NCBI RefSeq assembly: GCF_021440085.1
Contig: NZ_JAKCPW010000001.1
Span: 1,240,001-1,304,000, forward strand
Length of the DNA: 64,000 nucleotides
Reading direction: 5' to 3'
Source of the DNA: Dyadobacter sp. CY261
GTDB lineage: Bacteria > Bacteroidota > Bacteroidia > Cytophagales > Spirosomataceae
The notes under the pieces are model-generated. The model was given only the letters and a program-made list of their open reading frames with translations, was not told where the DNA came from and ran no database searches. The translations under genes were made by a program, and so were the position numbers. Shown here one piece after another: positions 52,501-60,651 of the stretch; within the stretch, counting starts at the first letter, position 1, and every line of letters begins with the position of its first letter.

Positions 52501-53917
52501 GATGACGGCCGCCGTGGCGTCGCTCGGGTTTCTTCCGATGGCGATCAGCAACGGCGCAGGTGCGGAAGTACAGCGCCCATTGGCCACCGTCGTGATCGGA
52601 GGGTTGATCACGGCCACCTTGCTCACATTGTTTGTATTGCCAGCATTGTATTTATTGTTTAATACTAAAAAAGGCCCTGATGGTAAACCGGGAATGGTGG
52701 CTGCAGTCGTGATCGGATTGGTGGTTTTTACACTACCTGCAAAAGCGCAAACACCGGTTAACCTGGAAGAAGCAGTTCAAAAGGCATTGACCTATAATAG
52801 CAGTGTAAAAAGCAGCCGGTTGGACGAGCAAGCCGCCGAGAAAATGAGGCGCAGTGCATTTGATATGACCAAGACAAGCGTTAGCACGGATTATGGCAAG
52901 TTCAATAGTCCGAACAACGATACCCGGATCGGGATTACACAAACCGTTGCCTTTCCTACCGTTTACACCAATCAACGCAAGGCACGCGAAGCCGATTATT
53001 TAGCCGCGCGGGCACAAACGCAGCTTACCGAGCAGGAAGTGCGTACGGGTGTAAGGCAGCTTTTTTATGAATATGCGGTATTAAAGGAGCGGGAAAAGCT
53101 GCTCGTGTATGCCGACAGTATTTTTACTGGTTTTGAGAAGAAATCGACGCTCCGTTTTGAACGCGGTGCTTCTAATGTCCTTGAAAAAACGGCCGCCAGT
53201 GCGCAAAAGCAACAGATCGCCAATCAGCTCGATCTGGTCCGGCACGATCTGAGCATTGTGCTGGAACGGTTCAATTTCTGGGTGCAGGATTCATTGGCAT
53301 ACACCCCGAAACCGGATACGCCGCGCATTACTGCCTCACCCGATACCACAACGGGAATGCCAGCCGACCTGCCACAACTCGAAATCAGCCAACAGTTGAC
53401 GCAATCGGCCTTTTTTAGATATCGAACTGAAAAAGCGAAAATGCTGCCCGAATTGTCAGCTTCTTACAACAACCAGAGCCTTCGCGGTACGCAGCTACTC
53501 AATGGCCAGGAAGTGAGCCTGACGGGCAAAGACCGGTTCGGCTACTACGGTATCGGAATCAACATCCCGCTGTTTTTTAAAGCCCATACTGCCCGGATTT
53601 CGGCCGCCCGCATTGACTGGCTCCGTGCCCGCAACGACGCAGCGCTTACCGGGCAGCGTTTACGGTCCGAGTTGCGGAATGCCCGGGAGCAAGTCCGGAA
53701 GTTTGCCCAAAACCTGCGCTATTATGAGCAGCAGGGTCTTCCCAATGCACAAACGATCATCACCGTAGCCGACCGCCAGTTTGTAAGCGGCGAAATCGAT
53801 TATCTGCAATGGGTAATTCTGGCCGGACAGGCTATCGCCATTCAAAGCGAATACGTGAATGCATTAGGCAGCTACAACGAGGCCGTCATCGAGTTACTCC
53901 AATTGAACAACCAGTAA
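49562..53917 (+). CDS. Heavy-metal RND pump (CzcA/CusA) fused to a TolC-type outer-membrane channel
   Basis: A 1451-residue fusion from the ATG at 49562; the frame opening at 49493 adds 23 residues without membrane-pump character. Residues about 1-1040 form a heavy-metal RND pump: start RIIRFSVENKLVIGIFML, the TM4 motif LGALDFGLIVDGAVIIVEAILHH with the essential Asp, and AVLNGIVLISEFNR in TM10. Residues about 1063-1451 are an outer-membrane efflux domain (VNLEEAVQKALTYNSSV...ALGSYNEAVIELLQL). Between them lies a signal-peptide-like segment (residues 1045-1062) ending AKA before Q1063. Exports divalent cations or Cu(I)/Ag(I); metal identity is not readable. The adaptor follows after 10 bases. 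Confidence 0.92.
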   Translation: MLNRIIRFSVENKLVIGIFMLLWVAYGIYELTRLPIDAVPDITNNQVQIITTAPSLGTEDVERLITFPIEQATANIPGLKESRSMSRFGLSLVSIVFDDDSDIYWARQQVTERLSQVDMPDNAGKPALAPVTTGLGEIYQYVVKPKKGFEKQYSLTDLRTTQDWVIRRQLLGTPGVADVSTFGGELKQYEVAVDPAGLKAMGLTITDVLTALSRNNQNTGGAYIEKGPTVLYIRSLGLAGSIDDINHIVVTNRGGVPVLVNHVAQVRLAPAIRYGALTMAGYGEVAGGIVMMLKGGNSSEVIGNVKTRIAEISKTLPEGLEIEPFLDRTKMVNNAIGTVEHNLLEGAVIVVIVLVLFLGNLRAGFIVASVIPLSMLFAVAMMNLFGVSGNLMSLGALDFGLIVDGAVIIVEAILHHLHTSTQYRGIGSLTQRQMDNEVFGSASRMMNAAVFGQIIILIVYLPILSLSGIEGKMFKPMAQTVAFAILGAFILSLTYVPMVSSLLISKKINHKGNWSDRVMERTERAYERVLARALRMKGLLVAGAFVLFGVAVLLFSRMGGEFIPQLEEGDFATETRLLVGTNLSTTIDAINRISERLRKDYPEVIKVVSRIGSAEIPTDPMPIEGGDMIIVLKDKSEWINAKSFPELATKMAATAQEVVPGVTTGFQYPVQMRFNELMTGAKQDVVCKIFGEDLNKLAAYADQLGQIARRVEGTADLYVEEVTGMPQIVIDFNRAEIAKYGLNIDDLNKTINAAFAGAAAGQIYEGEKRFDLVVRVGAEGRKSISDVQNLLVSTPNGLQIPLSQVATVREIEGPNQIQREDTRRRIIVGFNVRGRDVESIVEELQQKVEAKIRFESGYSITYGGAFENLQQAKARLGIAVPVALLLIFMMLYFTFSSVKDGALIYTAIPLSAIGGVFALAMRGMPFSISAGVGFIALFGVAVLNGIVLISEFNRIKKEGMITDALQLVMTGTRNRLRPVLMTAAVASLGFLPMAISNGAGAEVQRPLATVVIGGLITATLLTLFVLPALYLLFNTKKGPDGKPGMVAAVVIGLVVFTLPAKAQTPVNLEEAVQKALTYNSSVKSSRLDEQAAEKMRRSAFDMTKTSVSTDYGKFNSPNNDTRIGITQTVAFPTVYTNQRKAREADYLAARAQTQLTEQEVRTGVRQLFYEYAVLKEREKLLVYADSIFTGFEKKSTLRFERGASNVLEKTAASAQKQQIANQLDLVRHDLSIVLERFNFWVQDSLAYTPKPDTPRITASPDTTTGMPADLPQLEISQQLTQSAFFRYRTEKAKMLPELSASYNNQSLRGTQLLNGQEVSLTGKDRFGYYGIGINIPLFFKAHTARISAARIDWLRARNDAALTGQRLRSELRNAREQVRKFAQNLRYYEQQGLPNAQTIITVADRQFVSGEIDYLQWVILAGQAIAIQSEYVNALGSYNEAVIELLQLNNQ

Positions 53918-53927
53918 GGACAACATC

Positions 53928-55070
53928 ATGAGAACATACATTTTAATCTCCGCCGCGCTTTGGGCATGCCTGTCGTGCGGTACACCGACCAAGGAACAGC
54001 CAGCCGAAGCGCATGCAGACACTGCGATAGCCACACGATCGGTATCATTTGACCCGCAACAGATCCGTAATGTGGGCATTGAGGTGGGGAATCCCGCATT
54101 GAAAGACGTTTCCGGCGTGCTTATGCTGCAAGGGAAAATCGACGTTCCACCGCAAAGCACGATCAGCCTGAGTTTTCCGTTGGGTGGTTATCTGAAATCG
54201 ACCAAAATGTTGCCGGGCATGCGCGTTAGAAAAGGACAGGTGCTGGCCGAACTGGAAGATATGCAGTTTATTCAGCTGCAACAGGATTACCTCACCGCCC
54301 GCGAGAAGTTTGAGCTGGCCGAAAGCGAATATGCGCGGCAAAAAGACCTTAACCAGAGCAAAGCAAGTAGCGATAAGGTTTTTCAGCAGGCCAAGGCCGA
54401 AATGGAAACGCAACGGATTTTGATGAATGCGCTGGCACAAAAGCTGGAAGTGATCGGCATTGCCCCGAAAAAGCTGAGTGCCGATCACATTTCCAAAACG
54501 GTGCCCATCCTTTCGCCGATTGACGGGTTTGTTTCAAAGGTGAATGTGAATGTAGGTAAATACACAGCGCCGACCGATATGCTTTTCGAGCTCGTCGATC
54601 CGCACGATATTCATCTGGCTTTGAATGTATTTGAAAAGGATTTGAATGCGCTGTCGGTAGGGCAACGGGTAACGGCCTATACCAATGCGGACCCGTCGAA
54701 GAAATTTACGGCCGAAATCATTTTAATCGGAAAAAGCCTCAGCGACGATCGGATGGCAGAGGTGCATTGTCATTTCCATCAATATAGCCCGTCGCTGGTA
54801 CCGGGGATGTTCATGAACGGCGAGGTGTCCGTGGCAAACAACCGGGCCCTTACCGTGCCGGAGAATGCTGTAGTGCGTTGGGAAAACAAGTCATTCGTTT
54901 TTATAGAACGTAATTCCGGCAACTTTGAGATGGTCGAAATCGAGCCTGGGAGCGTCCGCGACGGTTTTCAGCAAATCAGCGGGGCGGGTATAGGCACGGA
55001 GTCGAAGCTTGTGATCCGCAATGCTTATGCGCTTTTGATGAAGATGAAGAACGCGGAGAAGGAAGGGTAG
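53928..55070 (+). CDS. CzcB-type RND periplasmic adaptor lipoprotein
   Basis: A 380-residue adaptor with lipobox CLSC (Cys17), followed by a His-bearing segment (AEAHADTA). Lipoyl/barrel-sandwich halves (SFPLGGYLKSTKMLPGMRVRKGQVLAELED; VPILSPIDGFVSKVNVNVGKY) bracket an alpha-hairpin. A RMAEVHCHFHQYSPSLVPGMF stretch, with Cys and three His, is a plausible metal-contact region. It is the last gene of the heavy-metal operon, 10 bases after the pump-channel fusion. A hairpin closes the unit at 55091. Confidence 0.92.
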   Translation: MRTYILISAALWACLSCGTPTKEQPAEAHADTAIATRSVSFDPQQIRNVGIEVGNPALKDVSGVLMLQGKIDVPPQSTISLSFPLGGYLKSTKMLPGMRVRKGQVLAELEDMQFIQLQQDYLTAREKFELAESEYARQKDLNQSKASSDKVFQQAKAEMETQRILMNALAQKLEVIGIAPKKLSADHISKTVPILSPIDGFVSKVNVNVGKYTAPTDMLFELVDPHDIHLALNVFEKDLNALSVGQRVTAYTNADPSKKFTAEIILIGKSLSDDRMAEVHCHFHQYSPSLVPGMFMNGEVSVANNRALTVPENAVVRWENKSFVFIERNSGNFEMVEIEPGSVRDGFQQISGAGIGTESKLVIRNAYALLMKMKNAEKEG

Positions 55071-55090
55071 TGTGATGAAAATATTAGCTC

Positions 55091-55138
55091 GTTATCACGC
55101 CAAGCGAACCGGCCGCCGGGTTCGCTTAGCGTGACAAC
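55091..55138. terminator. Hairpin between convergent efflux and sulfatase genes
   Basis: GTTATCACGCCAAGCGAACC pairs with GGTTCGCTTAGCGTGACAAC across a 7-8 base loop with mismatches near the base. It sits 20 bases after the adaptor stop and 27 bases before the convergent sulfatase stop. No long T run, so a bidirectional terminator is likely but not certain. Confidence 0.6.
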
Positions 55139-55164
55139 TTGGTCATTTTGGAGCGTCCTAACTG

Positions 55165-56727
55165 TCACTTAATAGCCACTTCATCCGGAAATGGTACCGG
55201 TTTGCCAGTTGCTTTGAATACCGGCCATTGGGCATTCCAGGCTTTGAGTTGCTTTGTTAGCAGCGCAGCAAGTTCCTTTACTTTGGCAGGATTGGACGTC
55301 GCGAGATCGTGTGCTTCGCCAATATCGTCGCGGAGGTTATACAGTTCGAGTTTCGCCTGCCGGTAATTGTAGATCAGCTTCCAGTCGCCCTGCCGGAAAG
55401 CGCTGGCGTAATGGATGTTTGGCCCTTCGGCCGCAATCCAGCGGTTGGGATGGTGCCACACCAGTCCACGTGTTCCATCTTTGAATGCGGGATTTCTCAG
55501 GATCGGCAGGAAGGTCTTTCCATCGATTTTCTGAACCGTTTTGGCATTCTTAACACCCACCATGTCGAGGATCGTCGGAAAGAAATCTTCGATGATCACA
55601 TATTGGTCAGCCACAGAGCCTGCTTTTACTATTCCGGGCCATTTTACCAGCATTGGCTCACGGATGCCCCCTTCATAAACGGAACCTTTTCCGGCTTTCA
55701 GTGGGAGATTGTGGGTCCATGCCTGCCCGCCACGTGCGGGCGAAAGGCTCAGGCCGCCATTGTCCGACATAAACATGACCACGGTATTATCGGCTATCTT
55801 CTTGTCATCGAGGTATTTCAGTACATCCCCAAGGCTTTGATCCATGCCTTCCACCAGTGCGGCGTATTTTGCCTCCGTGCTGTCGAGGCCGGCCTGAAGG
55901 TATCTGTTCAGGAAGCGGGGATCGGCTGTGAGCGGGACGTGTACGGCGTAATGCGCCAGATACAAAAAGAAAGGTTTCTTATCGCTCACCGGCTTTTCGA
56001 TGGCTTTAAGCGCCTCTATGGTGATTGCGTCACTCAGGAATGTTTCGGTGCCGTGGTAGGTTTCGAGGCCGGGCACGGCATTGCGGTGAGGCTTCCCATT
56101 GACGGGACTGTCATAATTAGCTTTGCCAGAATAACTGGCCGGGTGGCCAATCGAACTCCCGGCAATGTTCACATCAAACCCCACATTCAGCGGATCGGAG
56201 CCAGGGGTACCTGTCGACCCGAAATGCGCTTTGCCACTGTGGACCGTATAATAGCCATTTTGCTTTAAAATCTCGGGTAGTGCTGTTCCATGAAATGTAT
56301 GTTCTACGCGGGGGACCGGACTGAAACCATTGATATTCCAGTCGACAGCCTTTACAGTCGGGTCCTCATGATCGGTATTCTTGTTTTTATCCGGAGACGT
56401 CCAGTGGGTCACCCGATGGTGCGCCGCGTTGACACCCGTGAGCAGGCTCACACGTGTAGGCGTGCATACGGGCATTGCGTACGCATTCGTAAACTTGACG
56501 CCCTCCCGCGCCAGACGTTCCATGTTGGGTGTGTGAAAGCGACGGTTGAAATCCGTCGGTTTGTTCCAGAATGGTACCGAAGTATCCTGCCAGCCCATGT
56601 CGTCGACAAGGAAGACAATGATATTCGGCTTGCTTTGTGAAGCGGATTGTGAAGAAACATTGAATCTGGTGAACAGAAGTGCGATGATCATCGCGATAGA
56701 AAGCTGGCGGGCAAATCGGATAAGCAT
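55165..56727 (-). CDS. Type I sulfatase (arylsulfatase-like), exported
   Basis: A 520-residue exported sulfatase with a signal peptide (about 1-27). The active site is intact: metal Asp42/Asp43 in FLVDDMGW, and the formylglycine motif Cys88-T-P-T-R92 in MPVCTPTRVSLLTG. Also present are HSGKAHFGS, FMSDNGGLSLSPARGG and VKWPGIVKAGSV. The cysteine form needs a formylglycine-generating or anSME maturase, which is not in the window. It is a single gene with no polysaccharide-utilisation partners nearby; substrate could be a sulfated glycan or other sulfate ester. Divergent from an unknown small gene. Confidence 0.93.
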   Translation of the reverse strand: MLIRFARQLSIAMIIALLFTRFNVSSQSASQSKPNIIVFLVDDMGWQDTSVPFWNKPTDFNRRFHTPNMERLAREGVKFTNAYAMPVCTPTRVSLLTGVNAAHHRVTHWTSPDKNKNTDHEDPTVKAVDWNINGFSPVPRVEHTFHGTALPEILKQNGYYTVHSGKAHFGSTGTPGSDPLNVGFDVNIAGSSIGHPASYSGKANYDSPVNGKPHRNAVPGLETYHGTETFLSDAITIEALKAIEKPVSDKKPFFLYLAHYAVHVPLTADPRFLNRYLQAGLDSTEAKYAALVEGMDQSLGDVLKYLDDKKIADNTVVMFMSDNGGLSLSPARGGQAWTHNLPLKAGKGSVYEGGIREPMLVKWPGIVKAGSVADQYVIIEDFFPTILDMVGVKNAKTVQKIDGKTFLPILRNPAFKDGTRGLVWHHPNRWIAAEGPNIHYASAFRQGDWKLIYNYRQAKLELYNLRDDIGEAHDLATSNPAKVKELAALLTKQLKAWNAQWPVFKATGKPVPFPDEVAIK

Positions 56728-56962
56728 AGTAGTAGGGTAAGGTATACGGTAGTAAATGCGGAAAGATCGCCAAAATTGATGTTCAAAGCCATGTAATTCA
56801 TGTCAAAACCGAAGATTTGTCACCAAGGTGTTTGAAGATAGGAATTTTTAACCTTACTTTGTCTATAAAATAAGTAGACTAATGTTTTTAGCATAAACCA
56901 CCTGTTGCTGGAACGAAATTTTTGGAAGTGCGGAGATCAACTCCTGTTAACTGGAAACCGTC

Positions 56963-57352
56963 ATGATATTAGAAAAGATTTTTCCACTGAGTGTGGGCCG
57001 GGAGGCCAAAATCGTGGTAGGAGGGCAGGTGGTCCGCAACCGCAATGAAATCATTATCGATTACGAATTTTTAATCCGCGAAAAGCACGATACTGACTTC
57101 CGTCCGCCCATCGGCCCGAATCATCCGCAATACTGGAAACTGAAAAAATCGACCGCCGAAAAGTCGCAGCTTTTGCAACTCGAATACAGCGGCATCTCGC
57201 GCAAGCAGATCAAAGAAGTCACCCGGGAATTCAAGCGCCTCGCCGGCCCTGGCTACATATTCCGTTATCAAAACGAAATCGAAGAACGCACAAAATATCT
57301 CAAAGGCATCCGTGTAAGCGCATTGAGCCGCCGGTTGCTTTCTGTGGCGTAG
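56963..57352 (+). CDS. Hypothetical protein, 129 residues
   Basis: A well-composed frame: MILEKIFPLSVGREAKIVVGG, a middle NRNEIIIDYEFLIREKHDTDFRPPIGPNHPQYWKL, and a basic helical end (KQIKEVTREFKRLAGPG, then RTKYLKGIRVSALSRRLLSVA). No signal peptide and no known motif; probably a cytoplasmic mixed alpha/beta protein. It is divergent from the sulfatase and followed by a repeat-rich, gene-poor region. Function unknown. Confidence 0.6.
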   Translation: MILEKIFPLSVGREAKIVVGGQVVRNRNEIIIDYEFLIREKHDTDFRPPIGPNHPQYWKLKKSTAEKSQLLQLEYSGISRKQIKEVTREFKRLAGPGYIFRYQNEIEERTKYLKGIRVSALSRRLLSVA

Positions 57353-57871
57353 TATACAATAATCACCAATTTGTTTAAGCCCGATCCAAGCCACCAGCCA
57401 CTATTGAAAGTGGTGTATATTTTGCTGGCTTAGAGATTCAGGCGGGTGCTTCCTCCTTAATTACCGGATCAAAAGGGTGATAAATATTATAAAGATAAAA
57501 AGTATAATATGTTTCATAAGTATTATTTGGGCTTAAACATATAGAGAAGAAACCCTGGTCCGGCAATGTCGAAAAGGCCCGATGTATACAGTGGAGAGCC
57601 CCGCAGTTCCGTCGGCAACCATCCCACGCACCGTCGGATCAGATTGATATTTCTAATCACTCATTTAGGCACTATGCATTATAATGTACTCATGTAGGAG
57701 TTAGGTGGTATGATAACCGAGTTTATTCTACTTAGTCTATAAATATTATAGATAATTAAAAGCCACTTTTTATATTTGTTCCATCATTCAACGGCCGGTC
57801 ATAAACTGGCACTGATCCTTGCCGCACAGGGCGACCGGGCGGTCAAAGGGCCTGCTTGGTGTTGGGGACGG
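57353..57871. other. Gene-poor stretch before the tandem array
   Basis: About 520 bases of mixed AT-rich and GC-rich sequence. A small hairpin CCACT/AGTGG with flanking AGCCA/GCTGGCT (57395-57435) may terminate the previous gene. No convincing frame, RNA gene or insertion sequence is visible. Confidence 0.4.
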
Positions 57872-58193
57872 TCTTCGGCTGCGCTCAGACTGACATTTGG
57901 CTGCGCTTGGACTGTCTTCGGCTGCGCTCAGACTGACATTTGGTTGCGCTCAGACTGTCTTTGGCTGCGCTCAGACTGACATTTGGCTGTGCTTGGACTG
58001 TCTTCGGCTGCGCTCAGACTGACATTTGGCTGCGCTTGGACTGTCTTCGGATGCGATCAGACTGACATTTGGCTGCGCTTGGACTGTCTTCGGCTGCGCT
58101 CAGACTGACATTTGGCTGCGCTCAGACTGTCTTCGGCTGCGCTCAGACTGTCTTCGGCTGCGCTCAGACCGACATTTGGCTGCGCTTAGACTG
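57872..58193. repeat. 15-unit tandem repeat array of two alternating unit types
   Basis: Fifteen contiguous units. Type A is 21 bases (TCTTCGGCTGCGCTCAGACTG), eight copies; type B is 22 bases (starting ACATTTGGCTGCGCTTGGAC and ending TG), seven copies. They alternate A-B except for two adjacent A units near the right end. The A-B period of 43 bases is not a multiple of three, so it is not a coding repeat. The unit core (CTTCGGCTGCGCTCAG) resembles the arm of the inverted repeat at 16903. Copy number is likely to vary between strains. Confidence 0.92.
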
Positions 58194-58570
58194 ACGTAAG
58201 CAGCGTAATCAGATCGTGGGTTCGATAAACTAGGTACGTGGTGATTTGAGACAGCTGCAAGGTGGAATACGCTTTGCAGTTGTTTGTTATTTCATTTCAA
58301 AAGAAATTAAACTTTGATTCATTGAACAGTACTGTTGCTCCTGCGCAGTGTGGGTGCGGCTTTTGGCCAGGACTTTGATGACATTTCGCATTGGAAGTAA
58401 CCTCTCCAAAACAATGCAAAAGCCGGTGTGAACCTTCCAACTGCCCGCTACGTCATCCCCGAAATGGACGATCATTGTCGGCAAAAACAGGCCTGTTTCA
58501 ACATTCGCCTTCCGTTCATAGGTAGATTACCACCTTTCTTCCCTTATTTTACTAAACAATTTGCATTTAC

Positions 58571-58583
58571 TAAACAGTGTTTA
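58571..58583. promoter_or_regulatory. Probable TetR operator upstream of the regulator gene
   Basis: TAAACAGTGTTTA is a 13-base palindrome with a single central base, and its exact inverse occurs at 59244. It lies 27 bases before the ATG at 58611, preceded by AATTTGC and followed by an AT-rich box, so binding here would block the regulator's own promoter. Confidence 0.7.
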
Positions 58584-58610
58584 TTATATTTACACAGTAA
58601 TTACAAAAGC

Positions 58611-59225
58611 ATGGCAATAAAGGAAAGAAAAGAGCGGGAGAAGCAGGAAATGAGGAACCTGATCATTGAATCGGCGACCAGGATGTTTTTAAAGCAAGGT
58701 TACGACAAGACGTCAATCCGTAACATTGCCGACGACATCGAATATAGCCCTGCTACTATCTATCTGTATTTCAAGGACAAGGATGAGATTTTTTATGTGA
58801 TCCACGAAAATGCGTTCGATATCCTGGACCAGCATCTGAGACAGCACGATGGGATTGCTGATCCGGTGGAAAGGCTTGATGCCATTGGCAGGACGTATAT
58901 CAGATTTGGACTGGAAAACCCGGATTACTATGATCTGATGTTCATCATGCGGGCTCCGATGGAGCAGATCAAGAACGAAGAAAAGTGGAAAGCGGGCGAA
59001 TGTGCGTTTGGTTATCTGTTGACGACGCTGTCGGAATGCCTGGAACAAAAGAAAATCCGGCCGGCGGATTTACACGTGACGGCGATCCAGGTTTGGTCGT
59101 ATGTTCATGGACTTGTTTCGCTTTATGTAAGGGAACGTATGTGTATCCTCATGCTGCCCGACGATGCTACGCGGGAGGTTTTGTACAGCTCGTTTGCCCT
59201 TTTCATAAGTAACCTGAAAACCTAA
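58611..59225 (+). CDS. TetR/AcrR-family transcriptional regulator
   Basis: A 204-residue TetR-type repressor from the ATG at 58611; an upstream in-frame ATG at 58428 adds 61 residues unlike the family and would pass through the operator. The N-terminal helix-turn-helix is typical: RNLIIESATRMFLKQGYDKTSIRNIADDIEYSPATIYLYFKDKDEIFY. The C-terminal ligand domain is all-helical (YDLMFIMRAPMEQIKNEEKW, then AIQVWSYVHGLVSLYVRER). It lies 51 bases upstream of a tripartite efflux operon in the same direction, and identical palindromes precede both. It probably represses both until a ligand binds. Confidence 0.92.
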   Translation: MAIKERKEREKQEMRNLIIESATRMFLKQGYDKTSIRNIADDIEYSPATIYLYFKDKDEIFYVIHENAFDILDQHLRQHDGIADPVERLDAIGRTYIRFGLENPDYYDLMFIMRAPMEQIKNEEKWKAGECAFGYLLTTLSECLEQKKIRPADLHVTAIQVWSYVHGLVSLYVRERMCILMLPDDATREVLYSSFALFISNLKT

Positions 59226-59243
59226 AAAAATTTGCCTTTTTAC

Positions 59244-59256
59244 TAAACACTGTTTA
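59244..59256. promoter_or_regulatory. Probable TetR operator upstream of the efflux operon
   Basis: TAAACACTGTTTA is the exact inverse of the site at 58571, lying 20 bases before the channel gene start. It is preceded by AATTTGC, the same flank as the first site. Confidence 0.7.
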
Positions 59257-59276
59257 CTAAATAAACATCACTAATC

Positions 59277-60644
59277 ATGATACGATTTCTCAAACCCATG
59301 CCTCGGCATTGGCGGTACCTTCTTGTGCCTTTGCTGAGCTTCTTCATACCCGCGATGGGTCAGGATGCGCGGCTGCAAGGCTACATTGAAGACGGTCTTC
59401 GGAACAACCAGGGGCTTAAACAACAGCGGTTTATATTGGAGAGGAATCTCTTTGCGCTCAAGGAAGCCCGGACATTCTTTTATCCCGAAGTGAATTTCAG
59501 CACGTCCTACCTCGATTCGCGCGGCGGACGGAAGATCAGCATTCCCATTGGTGACTTACTGAACCCGGTTTACGCCTCACTGAATGAGCTTACCAATTCT
59601 TCCGCATTCCCGAAAGTGGAAAATGTGAGCCAGACATTCAACCCACGGAATTATTATGACGCGAAGTTCAGGACTTCATTGCCGCTTTATAATGCCGAAA
59701 TCACCTACAACACCCGCATCCGAAAGGAGCAAATTCATCTGCAGCAGGCGGAGGTTGACGTTTACAGGCGGGAGTTAGTGCGGGAGATCAAGGTAGCCTA
59801 TTATGCCTGCCAACAGTCCGACGAGGCCATTCGCATCCTGGAAAGTGCTGTTTCCCTGGCACGGGAGAACCTTCGTTTTAACCAGGCGCTGGTGAAAAAC
59901 GACAAGGCTATCCGCACGGTGATCAGCCGCTCGGAGAATGAGCTGATCGGGCTGGAGGCACGGCTAGTGAATGCGCGGAACGAATCGGTGAATGCGAAAG
60001 CTTATTTCAATTTTATACTCAACAAACCGCTGGATTCCATTCTCGAAATCGCACCGGCCAATGAATCCGTCAGCTTTATCGACAGTGCGGCCGAGGGTAG
60101 GAGAGAAGAACTTTTGAAACTGGAATCGTTGTCGAAAATCAACGCATTATCCGGACAGTTGGCGCGGGCAGGTGCATTACCGAAGCTGTCGACTTTCATC
60201 GATCTCGGTTCGCAGGGTGATTTTGTGGACTTCAACAAGGATACGCGTTACTATTTGTTTGGGGTGACGCTCGACTGGCGTGTGTTCGCCAACAACCGCA
60301 CACAATACAAAGTGAAACAGGCCGAAATGGAACAAAAAGCCACCGGCGAGCAGATCAGCCAGGTAGAGCAGCAGCTTCAATTACAAAACAAAACGGCGGC
60401 TAACACTTTGCAATCGGCGGTTCAAACTTACCAGGCGACGAAAAGCCAGACGGCGTTATCACATCAATATTACACTGATCAGCAGAAGCTATATCGTGAA
60501 GGTCAATCACTTTATATCGAACTCCTTGACGCTCAAAATCGGCTGATCAGCGATCAGTTGCAGCAAAGTATTTCTTATCTCAACGTCCAAACCCGCGCCG
60601 CAGAGCTGGAACGGGCACGGGCCAGTTATTTATTCTCAAACTGA
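59277..60644 (+). CDS. TolC-family outer-membrane efflux channel
   Basis: A 455-residue channel with signal peptide (cleavage near AMGQ, about residue 29). Two outer-membrane efflux-protein repeats: EDGLRNNQGLKQQRFILERNLFALKEA, and NALSGQLARAGALPKLSTFIDLGSQG in the second half. The C-terminal helix pair (SLYIELLDAQNRLISDQLQQSISYLN) is typical. No lipobox, unlike the channel at 21197. First gene of the TetR-controlled operon, followed by the adaptor after 7 bases. Confidence 0.9.
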   Translation: MIRFLKPMPRHWRYLLVPLLSFFIPAMGQDARLQGYIEDGLRNNQGLKQQRFILERNLFALKEARTFFYPEVNFSTSYLDSRGGRKISIPIGDLLNPVYASLNELTNSSAFPKVENVSQTFNPRNYYDAKFRTSLPLYNAEITYNTRIRKEQIHLQQAEVDVYRRELVREIKVAYYACQQSDEAIRILESAVSLARENLRFNQALVKNDKAIRTVISRSENELIGLEARLVNARNESVNAKAYFNFILNKPLDSILEIAPANESVSFIDSAAEGRREELLKLESLSKINALSGQLARAGALPKLSTFIDLGSQGDFVDFNKDTRYYLFGVTLDWRVFANNRTQYKVKQAEMEQKATGEQISQVEQQLQLQNKTAANTLQSAVQTYQATKSQTALSHQYYTDQQKLYREGQSLYIELLDAQNRLISDQLQQSISYLNVQTRAAELERARASYLFSN

Positions 60645-60651
60645 AAATGAA

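Noticed and set aside
57776..57979. 67-codon frame in the tandem array
   Set aside because: Its protein repeat merely translates the DNA repeat, whose 43-base period does not keep frame.
57872..58193. CRISPR array
   Set aside because: Units are contiguous, with no unique spacers of constant length and no cas genes nearby.
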